Source: Albifimbria verrucaria (lineage: Eukaryota; Ascomycota; Sordariomycetes; Hypocreales; Stachybotryaceae). Taken from it: a stretch of 64,000 nt of DNA. A program made the translations under genes and the position numbers. Under the pieces are notes generated by a model that worked only from the letters and a program-made list of their open reading frames with translations, made no database searches and had not been told where the DNA came from. The stretch spans positions 1 to 64,000 of the forward strand of contig JAHREC010000012.1 in the NCBI GenBank assembly GCA_020081605.1. Reading direction: 5' to 3'. Below, piece after piece: positions 44,873 to 56,257 of the stretch. Every line of letters begins with the position of its first letter. Position 1 is the stretch's first letter.

Positions 44873-46519
44873 ATGTCAGACCCAAAGCATGAAGCTAATA
44901 TCCTTCTTGTATTTCAAGCCCCTCAAAAAGAGCCAGAGTTAAGCTTGCGACGCGCTGCAGCTATCTACAGAGCATGCCGGAAGAAGTTGAGCCGCCGGCA
45001 GCAAGGCATGCAACCTCGATGCGATATTATGGCTAATTCGCGTAAGTTAACTAACCTTGAGGAGGAGAAGCTAGTTGAATATATCCTCGATATGGATTCA
45101 CGAGGATTTTCCCCGGATTAAGGGTGTTGAAGATATGGCCAATATCTTGTGTACTAAGCGCGACGCGTTACCTGTTGGAAAGAACTGGACGGCGAGTTTT
45201 ATTAAGCGGCAACCAGAGCTTACAACGCGTTTCTTTCGTAGATATGACTATCAGAGGGCCAAATGCGAAGATCCAATCGCAATAAATGCGTGGTTCTCGC
45301 TCGTAGCGAACACAATCGCAAAGTACGGCATAAGATCAAATGATATCTATAACTTTGACGAGACTGGCTTCATGATGGGCGTCATTACAAGTGGGATGGT
45401 CCTCACAGGCGCAGAAAGGCATGAGAACCCTAAAAGATCCAGCCCGGGAACCGTGAATGTTTTACAATCATCCAATCGATCTCTGCGGGCGGCTGGGCAA
45501 CGCCGCCGTTCATCGTGGTTGCAGGCCAATCACCTCTCGAGTTGGTATCAAGAAAGCAACCTTCCGGCCGATTGGGCTATTGCAACCACCATAAATGGCT
45601 GGACAAACAACAAGACGGGCCTTGAGTGATTAAAGCACTTCAATCAACACACAATCAAAAGATCAAATGGTGCCTGTCGTCTGCTGGTTCTTGATGGGCA
45701 CGAAAGCCACCACTCAGTCGAGTTTAAGGCATATTGCAAGGAGAACAAGATCATCACGCTTTGTATGTCCCCTCATTCATCCCACCTATTCCAGCCCTTG
45801 GATGTAGGCTATTTTGCCTCGCTCAAGAAGGCATACGGTCGAGAGATTGAGCAGTTGATCAGAAGCTCGATTACACACATTTCCAAGGACGACTTCTTTC
45901 CCGCCTTCCACGCTGCATTTCAAGTAACTATAACATAAAACAATATCGAGAGAAGCTTCAGAGGGGCCGGTCTTGTCCCCTGAGTGCATATCATGTCATA
46001 TCGAAGCTTGATGTGAAGATACATACTCCAACGCCCTCGAGGGGTCTCCCGAGCTTCCTGACCCATGGGTCTCAAAGACCCCTAAGACAGTTGGGGAAAC
46101 GCAATCTCAGTCTGAATACGTTGCACAACGAATCAGAGGACACAAAAGCAGCTCTCCGGTATCCATAATCGATGGTTTAAAGTCAATTTCCAAGGGTTTT
46201 TCGCAATGCAGCATAGGGAGCATTAATTGAGGCCAAGAACCGTGAGCTTCGAGCAGCCAACCACATCCTCAGCCGACGCCGTAGAGCGAAAAAGACCCGC
46301 CTACGGAATGGAGTAAAGATGACTATTGAGGAAGGTCAGGCATCAATTGATCAAATAGATGTAGATAAGCAGGTAGTAGCCGAATCCTCGAGGCAGGGTG
46401 TTCGGGCAAGTTCAGCGCAGCCAAGGGCAAGACGTTGTGGCATATGCGGTGTCACCGGGCATAATTCACGAACATGCAAGGTCGAGATGGGGGTATCTGG
46501 GCAAGAGTTTAGTAGTTAG
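44873..46519 (+). mobile_element. Fot1/pogo-family transposase, decayed
   Basis: The ATG at 44873 begins an N-terminal helix-turn-helix region. A CENP-B-like DNA-binding part follows (NSRKLTNLEEEKLVEYILDM, WTASFIKRQPELTTRFFRRY). The DDE domain holds the first Asp in NDIYNFDETGFMMGV and the second in RLLVLDGHESHHS, then SPHSSHLFQPLDVGYFASLK. The C-terminus has a knuckle, RRCGICGVTGHNSRTC. Stops interrupt it. TGA after GLE at about 45627 stands where Trp is usual, and TAA near 45936 and TGA near 45980 follow. These fit G-to-A or C-to-T changes, as RIP would cause. Several frame shifts are also present. It is inactive but could once have moved TA-flanked MITEs. Confidence 0.8.
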
Positions 46520-48416
46520 ATTTAATTGATCAAATGGTTTGTGGTGTTTTGATTAACGATATTATCCTAGGGGTTAGGATTCGTGGGACATTCGCTTATG
46601 GATTACATTATAATAAAGAGAAAATTTATATAAAAGATTAAAGGTAACTTAAGCCAAGGGAATTTTTTATAATATTTCATGAGTTACGGCTCGCTCATGT
46701 AACCACTGTCCACCTTCATAATCTCTCAAAACTAGACGAAATTATTAGGGGCTATGAAGGAAAGAATTATGATGTTTATAACATTAGTATGGAACGAATC
46801 ATACCGGAGCAATGTCTTGAGCAAATATCAAAGACTGGAATATATAGCCGTATAATAAGTCGCTCCACTAACAGGAGACGCGAGGATTTGATTCGCATAG
46901 ACCGAAAATCAGTATACAGTAATTCTATTAGAACACGTACGCATGATTAAAACGCGTAATTTATAATTTAAAATCTACTGTAGTTGGTGTAATGTAGCTC
47001 GTACGCACAAAGTTCATGGATCAAATATATGCAGTGCGCACGCATAAGCATAATAGGTAAGCATACAGGGCACTAACAATGCATACGCACGTATTTCAGG
47101 AGCATAATAGTGCGTACGCATAGGTCCTAGTAATATATATGCAGGATAAAGAATGCGTACGCATGTGTTTATACTTAGAAGTTAGACAATAGTCCAACCA
47201 AGCGCAGATGTCGGAGACTACAAAGGGGCTTAGGTATTGCCATCTAACCAGACTAGCTTTCAAGTAGTGCCACGGCGAGTTCTCGTGATAGAATTCCAAG
47301 AGCACTAATTGGTGCTTGTAACAATCTCTCAGTAATTTTCCCATTGCTCTGTGGAAGCAAGGGTGTGCACAAGACAGATTGAAGGCCAGACAGAGGGCAT
47401 GGTAATCACATGTCGCTTGTCGTCATACCTCCATTCAATTGCCTGTCATATAGTCGATTCTAGTCTCATACAGTCGCTTTAGACAGCTTTATTCCTACAG
47501 GGACTTATCATTCTGTATGACCTGGCTCATTGGACATCTCAAGACAGTTCGCAGTGCTACATATCGCTCGAAACATGGAAAGCAAGGTTTCAGTGATTTG
47601 TTAAGTAAATAGCACCGATGTACGAATTCGAATTCAACATCCACTCCTATATCTCCTAAGAGAAACGTTCTGACGCCAAGGTCCCGCATTCTCAACCCTC
47701 AAAAGATGCAAAGAAAGCGCAAAGCGTCGGAGCTTGGTACACCAGGTACATTGAGTGGTTCAATGAACAGTAATTCTGGACGTGCTCTGATTCATCAATA
47801 CCCTCGTATTAAATCATGATGAGGCTCATTGTGTCTACAGGCTAGCAACCCTGTCACAACCACGCAGAACATCAGTGCGACACCCCACAACAATAGGCAA
47901 TTTACGGCATATCCTCCACTTTTTGGGCAGCAAGCACCTTGGTGCACCATCTCAGCAGTTTCCTTCGACAAAAATGGCACAGCATACGTCAGATACTCGT
48001 CCCATCGTCATGCGACGACTTGCCATAAGGCAAATTCATCAATGGAGATCTCGGCTGTACGGACTTGTTCGTATGAGGCACACAACCAGCTTGGAAATGG
48101 AAGAAAGGCTACAGTGACTATAAGTCTTCATCGGTGGCTCAGTGGCAAATGATCTCCTGCATCTATCGCGGGTGTCAGACATTAACTATTAAAGGTGATT
48201 ATTTCAATATCTCGACTTGGACCTCTGCGGGACGGAAGAGGGCATATTTCGACAAGAAGATCCACTTCCCAACAATGTCTTTGAGGTGCTGAGCCAGGGG
48301 CTTGTGCTGCGTCTAGAGGATTTAAGGTTCCGTTGGCTTGTTGCTATGACGCAATCACATGGGCAACTCCAAGTGTATGCCAGTAGTTCCTAGCAGGCGC
48401 GTTAAGGTGAATTCCT
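46520..48416. other. AT-rich intergenic region with a GTACGCA cluster
   Basis: About 1.9 kb without a firm gene. GTACGCA-type words occur about six times between 46936 and 47160, two of them inside the palindrome TGCGTACGCA (about 47112 and 47155). A 60-residue minus-strand frame at 47795-47980 contains a membrane-helix-like stretch (CLLLWGVALMFCVVVTGLLAC) but has no supporting context. Confidence 0.5.
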
Positions 48417-49726
48417 TCATCCACTGTCGCTCTCATCCATCGATGTATCGCTCTCACTCGTTCTCCCCAGTTTGCTGGTGGAATTATGGGCATCATGCCA
48501 TCTTAAAAGTGCTAAGACATGGCACAGCGCAGTTCTTCGTCCCCGGCTCGACTGTAGGTTGAACCATTCCGAAACTCTCACGTGCACATAGCTATCTTTC
48601 TCACCATCCATGATGAGTGCTTCCTGGTCTTCGGCGGTGATGGTACTGATAAGTTCAGCATAATGAGATCCAAAACGGAAATGCATAAATCGAACAAAAG
48701 TATTCGTCGCCGCGATAAGAAAGACACTATATAGGAGATGATCATTAGCAAAAAGACTCGAAAGAGAAATAGGTATGAAGTCTGACTCTTGTCCCATCAA
48801 TTCTCGGTTGGCCACCCATGTGACAAGTGCTTCACCGAAGCACTGAGCAAGACTTTCATTCGAGACAACTGGCTTGAACCCTCCTGATTTGTCATCAAGG
48901 TAAAAATGTTTGAAAGCCCTCTTCGCTTCAATCAACGCGAGATAAGGGTTCTCCATCGACCATCCAGTACTCCTCCATTTCATTCTGCTGATTCCTCCAT
49001 CATCTTCTGCGACGATAGGGAAGCGTCCATTGATGCAAGCATCTGACCGGAGACGTTCTATTCGGGTTCGGACTTCAGTTACCGCAGTAGGCTCCTGGTC
49101 GAGGCAGAAGCATAATGAATGTTGCAAAAAAATCGTGATGAGATTTACCGTAATTTCTTCTGGCTTACTCCTTCTATCGTCATGCCGATCTTCGTCAATA
49201 GACTCCAGACTGATTTCGAATTCAGATGAGGACGGGTGTGTTGGGGAAGAAGTTCCCAAAATGGCGGTTGCAGAACTGACGAAGTCTGGTCTCTCCACAC
49301 TCTTCCTGGCGCGGCCAGGGTAACTCTTTCTTCATACTGCTCGGGCATTATTGCTCGGGCAAGTGCAACCCAAAAGGTTCCATTTTCAAGTTGCATTAGG
49401 TTGGACTCTTTGGCTTCTAGGAGGTTAGCGGGACAAGGCTCGTCCGTAATGGCTATCGTCCTTTGCTGGTTTAACTGTTGCTGTGATGTCTCATTTGTGC
49501 TTATGCAAACTGGACATTGCCTTCCGTGATCTGATCTAAAAGTTTCCAACATGCTCTCTTCGCGATCGACCAGGACGCGATAGGCGATTAAATATCGCAA
49601 GGTCCATTTGCTCGCCGGTCTCATTAACTCATCATCGCTTAAATGTAATGGTACAGCCAAGCCATGCTTCTCAGACAAGTCTACAAGCTCCTGAGGAGTC
49701 CTGGCTAAAACAATGGCTTGAGGCAT
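48417..49726 (-). CDS. PD-(D/E)XK nuclease-like protein, module copy 1
   Basis: The ATG at 49726 is chosen because it aligns with the start of the related protein at 62356. The N-terminal half is helical (ASKWTLRYLIAYRVLVDREE, NLMQLENGTFWVALARAI). The C-terminal half has the order expected of a PD-(D/E)XK fold: a helical Glu/Arg segment (TEVRTRIERLRSDACINGRF), acidic AEDDGG, then PYLALIEAKRAFK with the E-x-K element at about residue 265. A hydrophobic strand (DVFLIAATNTFVRFMHFRFG) follows. An intron fits at 48727-48786. A break near 49310 needs one base. Length is about 416 residues. It is divergent from the gene at 49905. Nuclease activity is an inference from the motif order. Confidence 0.6.
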
Positions 49727-49904
49727 GTTGGATCTGAATATTACAAGAATGTTGGTCATTGATGCGGGGCTGCTTGTAGGCAAGAGGTTTGGCGAATCAT
49801 CATCCACGTGACTCATTACTAACATTCTGATTGAGCAACAAGGAGCCAGAAATTCTTCCGCAAATAGCCACCGTAGCAAACACTCCCCATGTAGCAACTT
49901 CAAG
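49727..49904. promoter_or_regulatory. Shared bidirectional promoter region, module copy 1
   Basis: Only 178 bp separate the two divergent start codons, so both genes must be driven from this interval or from overlapping sequence. The equivalent spacer in copy 2 is 292 bp. I see no obvious shared binding site between the two spacers. Confidence 0.4.
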
Positions 49905-51152
49905 ATGAGTTCGTCAGCAATGCTATTGTCCACCTCTCCTGACAATTCAACGGCTCTCGAGCCCAGCCTCCGCCGCTTTCGCATCCAACGCGGAAGCGAC
50001 AGGCGCACGTTGAGCCCGCTCGTCCGGCAAAATTTCGACGCGTGTCTGCTTCCAACCACATGCCCCCACTCCATTCTCGATATCCGCAATTCAATGCACC
50101 TGAGGAAGGTTCAATTCTAGCGATCATCCGCAAGAATTCTAGAACTCGCTTATACGTACAGCCCCTTCTTTGGACAGCAAAACATTTGGAGCTGTTGGGT
50201 TGCATGTTTCTCGCCAAGCAGGTGCCGAAATCTAAATGCTTGAAGGGTCAATACCACTCGATTTCCAGCCACGAGGCAATGATGGGAATGTATCTGTGCG
50301 CACCCCTACCACCTTGGACTACGCGATCTATGCAGCGCAGTCATTGGCAAGGCGTTGCGTTCTGGAAGCAAGAGCATCCGCAGTAGCTGAGATTCTTGCT
50401 GTATGCAACTTTGAAAAAACATGGTAAGAGCCTCGTCTTGCATCGATTTGCGTGATGCTAAGCGATGAACCCCAGTACCTCTTCGCTATTGTTCTATTTT
50501 GACCAAACTCGATTCTTCCTACCAGCGACCGCCATTTTCGCATCTGGTTCCAGTCCGTCTCCGTCCCTCGCATATGTAGATCTTGACACACTACAACCTA
50601 CTCGCAAAAAACAGCTCCAGGGAAGTCTAGGTTGTGCTTCTACAGCCTGGACAAGAAAACAACAAGGATTAATCCGCCTGTTTCCCGACTCATTGAGAGA
50701 AAGCTCCGCCGATTGAAGCCACAAAACGAGGCGGAAGATCCATGTATTGCGGCGGTTCTTATTGCACTCGCGCAAGGACAGTATCGGGCACAGAAAGAGC
50801 TATACAACCATCCCGGAAGCAGTGCGCCAGATGGACGGGAGGCAAATTGGCCCGATATCGAAATGAAGTTTCTGACAAAAGATTTCAAGGTATGTCGGAA
50901 GCATCCTGTCTTACAATTTGTCAGTGCATTTACATGTACAAGGTTCATGTGCTTGCTGTACCTTACACGGCTGCGCCCCAATTATATCTTTATACAGCTA
51001 GTATCTCGACTGAGTTCCTAGACAAGTTCGATCAACCTTCGAAAGTTTCACCAAGTAAAGCTATCACAATCAACTACTACAATCTTCGACTACGAAAGCC
51101 AACCAGGCTGCCGCTTAATTTATTCCTTGCCTTACATGCGCCATTGGATTAG
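49905..51152 (+). CDS. Partner protein of the divergent module, copy 1
   Basis: The ATG at 49905 begins a Ser-rich, then Arg-rich N-terminus. The conserved core starts TRLYVQPLLWTAKHLELLGC, continues with helices and then SPSPSLAYVDLDTLQPTRKK, CIAAVLIALAQGQYRAQKE and KVHVLAVPYTAAPQLYLYTA, and ends with a short helical tail. Introns fit at 50424-50475 and 50890-50942. Breaks near 50026-50036, 50230 and 50665 are each repaired by one base, giving about 380 residues. The protein at 60976-62063 shares all four core segments. No catalytic motif is recognised. Constant pairing with the nuclease-like gene suggests the two act together. Confidence 0.6.
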
Positions 51153-52256
51153 TCGTCCATGGAGCCATAATCAGCTGTTCTCATACTGTTCTTCAGCTCC
51201 TAAAGACGTCGATGAGCTTGAACCATTCGGCCAGAAGGTGACTTTCGTCCATCAGCCAAAAATGTCCCCTTACATCACAAAGATGCCGGCCAATAACTGA
51301 TGCGTGGGGGGTGAAACTCGTGCGTACATATAAAGGAGATGGGCCTTGCAAAAAAGTAACATAGAAAGACTATGAAGAAACCTAAGTCGTCGGCTCAGGG
51401 CGAAGCCGACCGTTCCATGACTGACGGCCAGCCCGTCCATACTTCCATCGGCGCTTTCCTCTCATGGCTTTTTTGAGAGATGTATCGCTCTCTCAAACAC
51501 TTACGCGCGCCAGGTGGGTAGATTGATCAAAGCGGATAGGCTGATTCGCCCAATTCTACGTCTGCTTGCGACTGTACCTGCGCTTTCTTGCAGCATGTTT
51601 TTGGCCTCATGCCCTCATTGCATTAGCTTCCTTATGGTGGTGCTTTGAAAATAGTTATATGCACATTATGTATCATATGCTTTCGTAATCAAGGATCCGA
51701 AGCTGTTCTAGCAAGTTATTAACAATGATCAGCTCCCTGATGCTGAAGTGGGCCGTTGCGTTCATCCAAATGAAATTGCCGGTCGTTGAGCAAGTTTCAT
51801 GGTCGGTCCCTATCATGGTGGCGTTTACCATGATGTTCTGGCGTCTGTCTACGTCTTTCTGGCGCAAGCCGGCGACGCCCAACCACTTTCAGAAGCAGGA
51901 GTGAACTGAGCGTTACGGGCGCTTGATGTTGAGATAGAGAAACTTTGTTGATGTCTATGATCAGATCGATTTCAAGAATCTTTTCATCAGGACACGTTAT
52001 CGCTTTCCACTTCGAATGAAAGCTCACTTTCTGCCCCAAGGTCTTTGAGACTTGGTGGGAGCTCGGTAAACTGGATTATTGCCATCTGATATTTTGATCG
52101 GCGATCTGAAATATCAAACGCATCAGTACCCTACCCCATGTTCATATTTAGCTCACTGGGTTCACGGGCGTGTGACGTTATGGCGCCATCGCCTTAGCCT
52201 CAATTGTTGGTAGGGCCACACTTGCAACCCCGCAAAGAGGGGACTGGAAGGACAAC
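51153..52256. other. Intergenic, no supported gene
   Basis: Only short frames are found. The minus-strand frame at 51797-52039 is basic and lacks motifs. Confidence 0.45.
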
Positions 52257-52895
52257 ATGACGGCCGCCATTTTACCTCTGGCACTTGAACTCCTTCTCAA
52301 CCACGAAAGGTGGCCGAATCCATTTATTAGCAGCAAGTGTCATCACACTGCCAGTCTCGGCATTCAAATCCGGCAGCCAACTACGCAATGAGATTCAGCT
52401 ATTCAAGTCTCAACCATGTCAAGTCCGTGAGCTGCTGACAGAACTGTCGGCTCTCACTCTGCTTCTGCAGAGGTTCTCTGAAACTGGCGATCTAGGCCTT
52501 AATATCGATCTTGATGCCCCCAGACTGACTCTGGAGCAGTGCAAGCAGGCTTGCGATGACCTTAGCGCAGAACTTCTTACCTATTGTTCCCGGTCTGGCC
52601 TTGATCATACGAGCTTCCGCGACTGGCTTAAGCTCAAATGTAGTGGCGGTGGCGGCATCGAAGGCTTTCGATAGCAACTAATAGGATACAAGTCTACCGT
52701 GACCGTTGCACTCAGCTTCACAAATCTGTAAGTTTCCGGACTCTTCGCTTGACCGGCCATACTAACCCTAGGCTTCTGCTTAGCCGCGCCACTGCTGCAA
52801 GTGCCGAAGCCATCAAGGCATGCCGAGAATCGATCGCGACCTCAACTATCGACTTGGAAGCCCACTTCGAGGATGTACTAGACTACTCTGTATAG
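52257..52895 (+). pseudogene. STAND/NLR fungal N-terminal domain, standalone, with premature stop
   Basis: The sequence matches the helical N-terminal domain of fungal STAND proteins (Azaphilone-L/Helo-like N-terminal family): SVITLPVSAFKSGSQLRNEI, VRELLTELSALTLLLQRFSE, LEQCKQACDDLSAELLTYCS and a TIDLEAHFEDVL end. A 44-nt intron at 52728-52771 joins the last helix in frame. TAG at 52672-52674 interrupts the coding frame where CAG (GFRQ-QLIGYK) is expected. This is exactly a CpA-to-TpA change. No NACHT/NB-ARC domain follows, so it is a stand-alone N-terminal module, 170 bp upstream of the HET gene. Such domains relay signals in incompatibility and cell death. Confidence 0.7.
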
Positions 52896-53064
52896 CCAAA
52901 GGATGTCTGCAATAAGAAGTCCACCTTTATCTTTCTTACAGTAGAGCGAGCATAAGCAACTAGTTCAGGCAGCATTTGCACTTTCAACACGCAACCCCAT
53001 AGTGTGGCAATACCACAAGAAAACCTCATTGTTCAAGGTTATATCAATAGCAAAACGTCTCATC

Positions 53065-55124
53065 ATGACAGCATTCAAGTATTTCTCGCTCCCTGACTCT
53101 TCTCGACACATAAGACTCATCTTGTTGCTGGGGACGAACAACAATCCTGCCCAAGCTTCTTCCGAAAACGAGCAGCATATCTTCTGCGAAATATCTGTAT
53201 TTCGTCTCGACGAGGCTCCTCCCTATGTCGCTTTATCTTATGCTTGGGGGATCCCAACGATATCTTGCCAATATTCCTGAACAACAATGTCGTGCAGGTC
53301 ACGCGGAACCTGCACTCCGCATTGCTTCATCTGAGGTCCGAGTCTGGTCGCAGAATGCTATGGGTTGATGCTGTCTGCATTGATCAGCAGAACAACGCTG
53401 AGAAGAGCAAACAAGTGGAGCTCATGCGCAATATCTACCAACGAGCGATGCATGTTGCAGTTTGGCTTGGGCCATCCGATGATACGAGCGATGGAGTCAT
53501 GGACTATCTGAACACACTAGGAGAGGAGGCGCTAGATTGCAATTTCTTAGGTCTTACAGAACCGATAAGAGAGAAGTGGGCAGAGCTTTTCGTTCAGCCG
53601 ATAAAATATCGAGACAAAGGTAAGGCACCCAATGGTGGAAATATCATGTTCAACGTGACAAAGAATGATGGGTCGGGCGAAAAGTATGGCGTGCCACTCC
53701 GCTGGATCTGCGAACTTTACTACAAACTCAGCGATCGACATGATGCTTCCATGCGTTTTCCCTCGAGGGGTTTGCCACCTTCTTCAAACGGGCGTGGTGG
53801 AGTCGCATCTGGATCCTGCAAGAGTTCTGTGTTGGAAAGGCTGTAGGATTCATCTGCGGCAAAAGGAAGCTGACTCGACAGAAGTGCACGGCGGGTCTGG
53901 CTGCGTTCACTACATTCCGGCATGTTATTATGCATGCAGTACATAACGCAGATTGCACCCTCACCAAGTATGAGGAGGCTATTGGACTGGCAGATTTTGA
54001 TCCGAGACCGAACATGGTCCTTGGAATCAGAGGTGTCTTGAAGCGGCATCCACTAAACCTCCTGGCCTTACTTATGGCAGCCGGTCTCGAGGAAAATGGA
54101 CTCAACTCGTACAGAATTCACAGCATGGAGTCCACGAATCCAGCAGACAAGATTTATGGGCTGCTTGGATTAGCTGTCGACAAGGACGCCTTGGGAATAG
54201 TGCCAGATTACCGTCTTACTTGCCAGGAGGTATACACAAATACAACTATGGCATTGTTGAGAGAAGGTCACTTGTCCGTCCTGTCCTTCTGCCAAATCCC
54301 CAAAAGATCGCGGGCCTTCCATCATGGGTCCCCGACTGGTCGATGGGTCTCAGAATGCACTTGCAAAAACTGCTAGGTCGTATGAGCCTCTACTACTGCC
54401 ACAGTTCTTTGCTTCCGCCAGATCCCAGCCACAAATCGAATTTACTCACACTTTTGAAGGCGATATCTTCCTGGGATTGAGAGGCTTGATTGTGGACAAA
54501 GTACGAGCCATAGGGACGACATATACGGAGATCGCTGAGAGTGGCGGCAATATGGTGGATTGGTCTAAGAAATGGACCAGAGTCCTGCTCGATCTGAGCA
54601 TGCTTCCTGTGAAAGGAGGCGGAAAGAATCATAACGAGGTCGATCACCGTTGCTGTGTCTTCCGCACTTCCACGGCAGGTGCCACAATCGATGAGATGGG
54701 CAAGCCAACTAGGGTGACCATTGAAGAACTGAAAGCTGCCATCATGCTCGGATTCCTTGGCGTTGATGAGAGTATATTGCGAGCAGATGGAATACTGAAC
54801 ATGTTAGAAAGCAATGGTATGCCACCTAGAGTGGATCGTGAGGCTTTCGCCAAGGTAGGAGGCTTCAAATATATTGGAACGATCGGGTCACGAGCTCGAG
54901 GAAGGAAACCATTTGTAACCACGCAGGGCCATCTTGGTTTAGGCCCAATAACACTGGCAGAAGGCGATGCAGTAGCTATCTTCCTTGGATTCCAGGTGCC
55001 CTTTGTCATCAGAGATGTAGAAGATGGCACATATCAACTGATTGGAGACACATATTTGGATGATTTCATGGATGGTGAGGCCCTAGAGGGAAATGGGAAG
55101 ATCGAGAACATTTGTCTCGCATAG
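53065..55124 (+). CDS. HET-domain (heterokaryon incompatibility) protein
   Basis: The ATG at 53065 is followed by the HET signatures in order: APPYVALSYAWGDP, MLWVDAVCIDQQNNAEKSKQ with VELMRNIYQRAMHVAVWLGP, AWWSRIWILQEFCVG, a SMESTNPADKIYGLLGLA segment and LPSWVPDWS. The C-terminal 270 residues end in the typical small-domain strand set (GDAVAIFLGFQVPFVIRDVE). Breaks at 53246-53250, 53760-53762, 54302-54305 and 54365-54369 each need one base, after which about 685 residues read through. HET proteins trigger cell death on fusion of unlike individuals. The neighbouring STAND fragment fits an allorecognition context. Confidence 0.85.
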
Positions 55125-55879
55125 GTAGCACTATGATAACTTCTCGTCTCCGATAAGCATGTTTATGTCGACATGTATATGTGTGAATGATGAGAAATGT
55201 AGCAAGGGATGGTTTTTTCCTGTTTCAAGGAGCGATGAACAGCATGCAAGTCCTAGCCTCACTGATCAATTGTTGGAACAGTATGTAATAGTCACCACCT
55301 GCCAGTGAGCTTGCTACTTTTTGTGTGCTTATAGTCACTCGTTTATGATTCGTACAGGAAATACTCAATATTTCTAACCATTAATCTAGGACCCCTTCTG
55401 GGCATGGTGGGACAAATCAGCGGTACTTCGGTCGCTCACATTTTTACCTAGAGTTACATTGCTAGAACAGATTCAGGTCACCAACAGTTTCCAGACCGCG
55501 CGACCAGAACAAACGTCTTGGTATTCAGGAACTATTAGATACGCTGGTCATGCATCGCACTTGCATTTATGACGAGAACGTAACGACAACTCGCTCTCTA
55601 CTCGTGTATGTTAGTGACCCATAGGTTGCTTCTGATTAGCCATCTCCCTTCGCTCTACTTCTGTGAGGTCAATTTCTTGCAGGCCAATCAAATACCAGCA
55701 CTTAGCGGAGTTATCCGATCCTGTCTATCCATACGCAATAAACCGGTTTGCTCAGTCGAAGGACTTAGAGTTCGGCCCAAGAGTCAAATATCTAAAGCCG
55801 CTTTGCCTGAAGATCAGGAAGATTCTTTTCCGTTGGACAAGGACGAGAGGATGAGCTTCGAAACACCCAATGGAGACCC
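55125..55879. other. Intergenic, no supported gene
   Basis: A plus-strand frame at 55608-55898 has no motif of its own but leads into the zinc-motif remnant that follows. Confidence 0.4.
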
Positions 55880-56173
55880 AAGCCAACTTTACATGTAACG
55901 AGTGCTTCCTTTGACCATAAAGCGAACAAGTGCAGCCAGCGTTCCTCGTGGCAGAATGCAAAGAAACGTACACTTCAGTTATGTAAGAAAGAAGTGAAGC
56001 AATGGATGGCAGCCTATACGGCATGCCTCTTATGCTATCTACCACAAACGATGTGCAGCAGGGCGAACGAGGCGGAGCCATCAACATGCCATTTTCCAAA
56101 TATTTACGACCGCGATAGGTTCAACGATTTTCTTTGCAACTCTATATTCGACGAAATTTCCGTCGTCAACTAA
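55880..56173 (+). pseudogene. Cysteine-motif remnant, possibly the tail of an OrsD/RecQ-type helicase
   Basis: One frame reads FDHKANKCSQRSSWQNAKK and then KQWMAAYTACLLCYLPQTMC, a C-x2-C-x6-C motif typical of zinc-binding tails of large fungal helicase-like proteins, ending in ISVVN and a stop at about 56173. No helicase core is present upstream. A related sequence lies at 59395-59514. Assignment to the helicase family is tentative. Confidence 0.35.
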
Positions 56174-56257
56174 AAGGATTTTCTATTGAAAGATGCGAAA
56201 ACACCGGATTACGTTGTCCGCTACTCGATGGAGATTGATCTGATAGACAATCATTTT

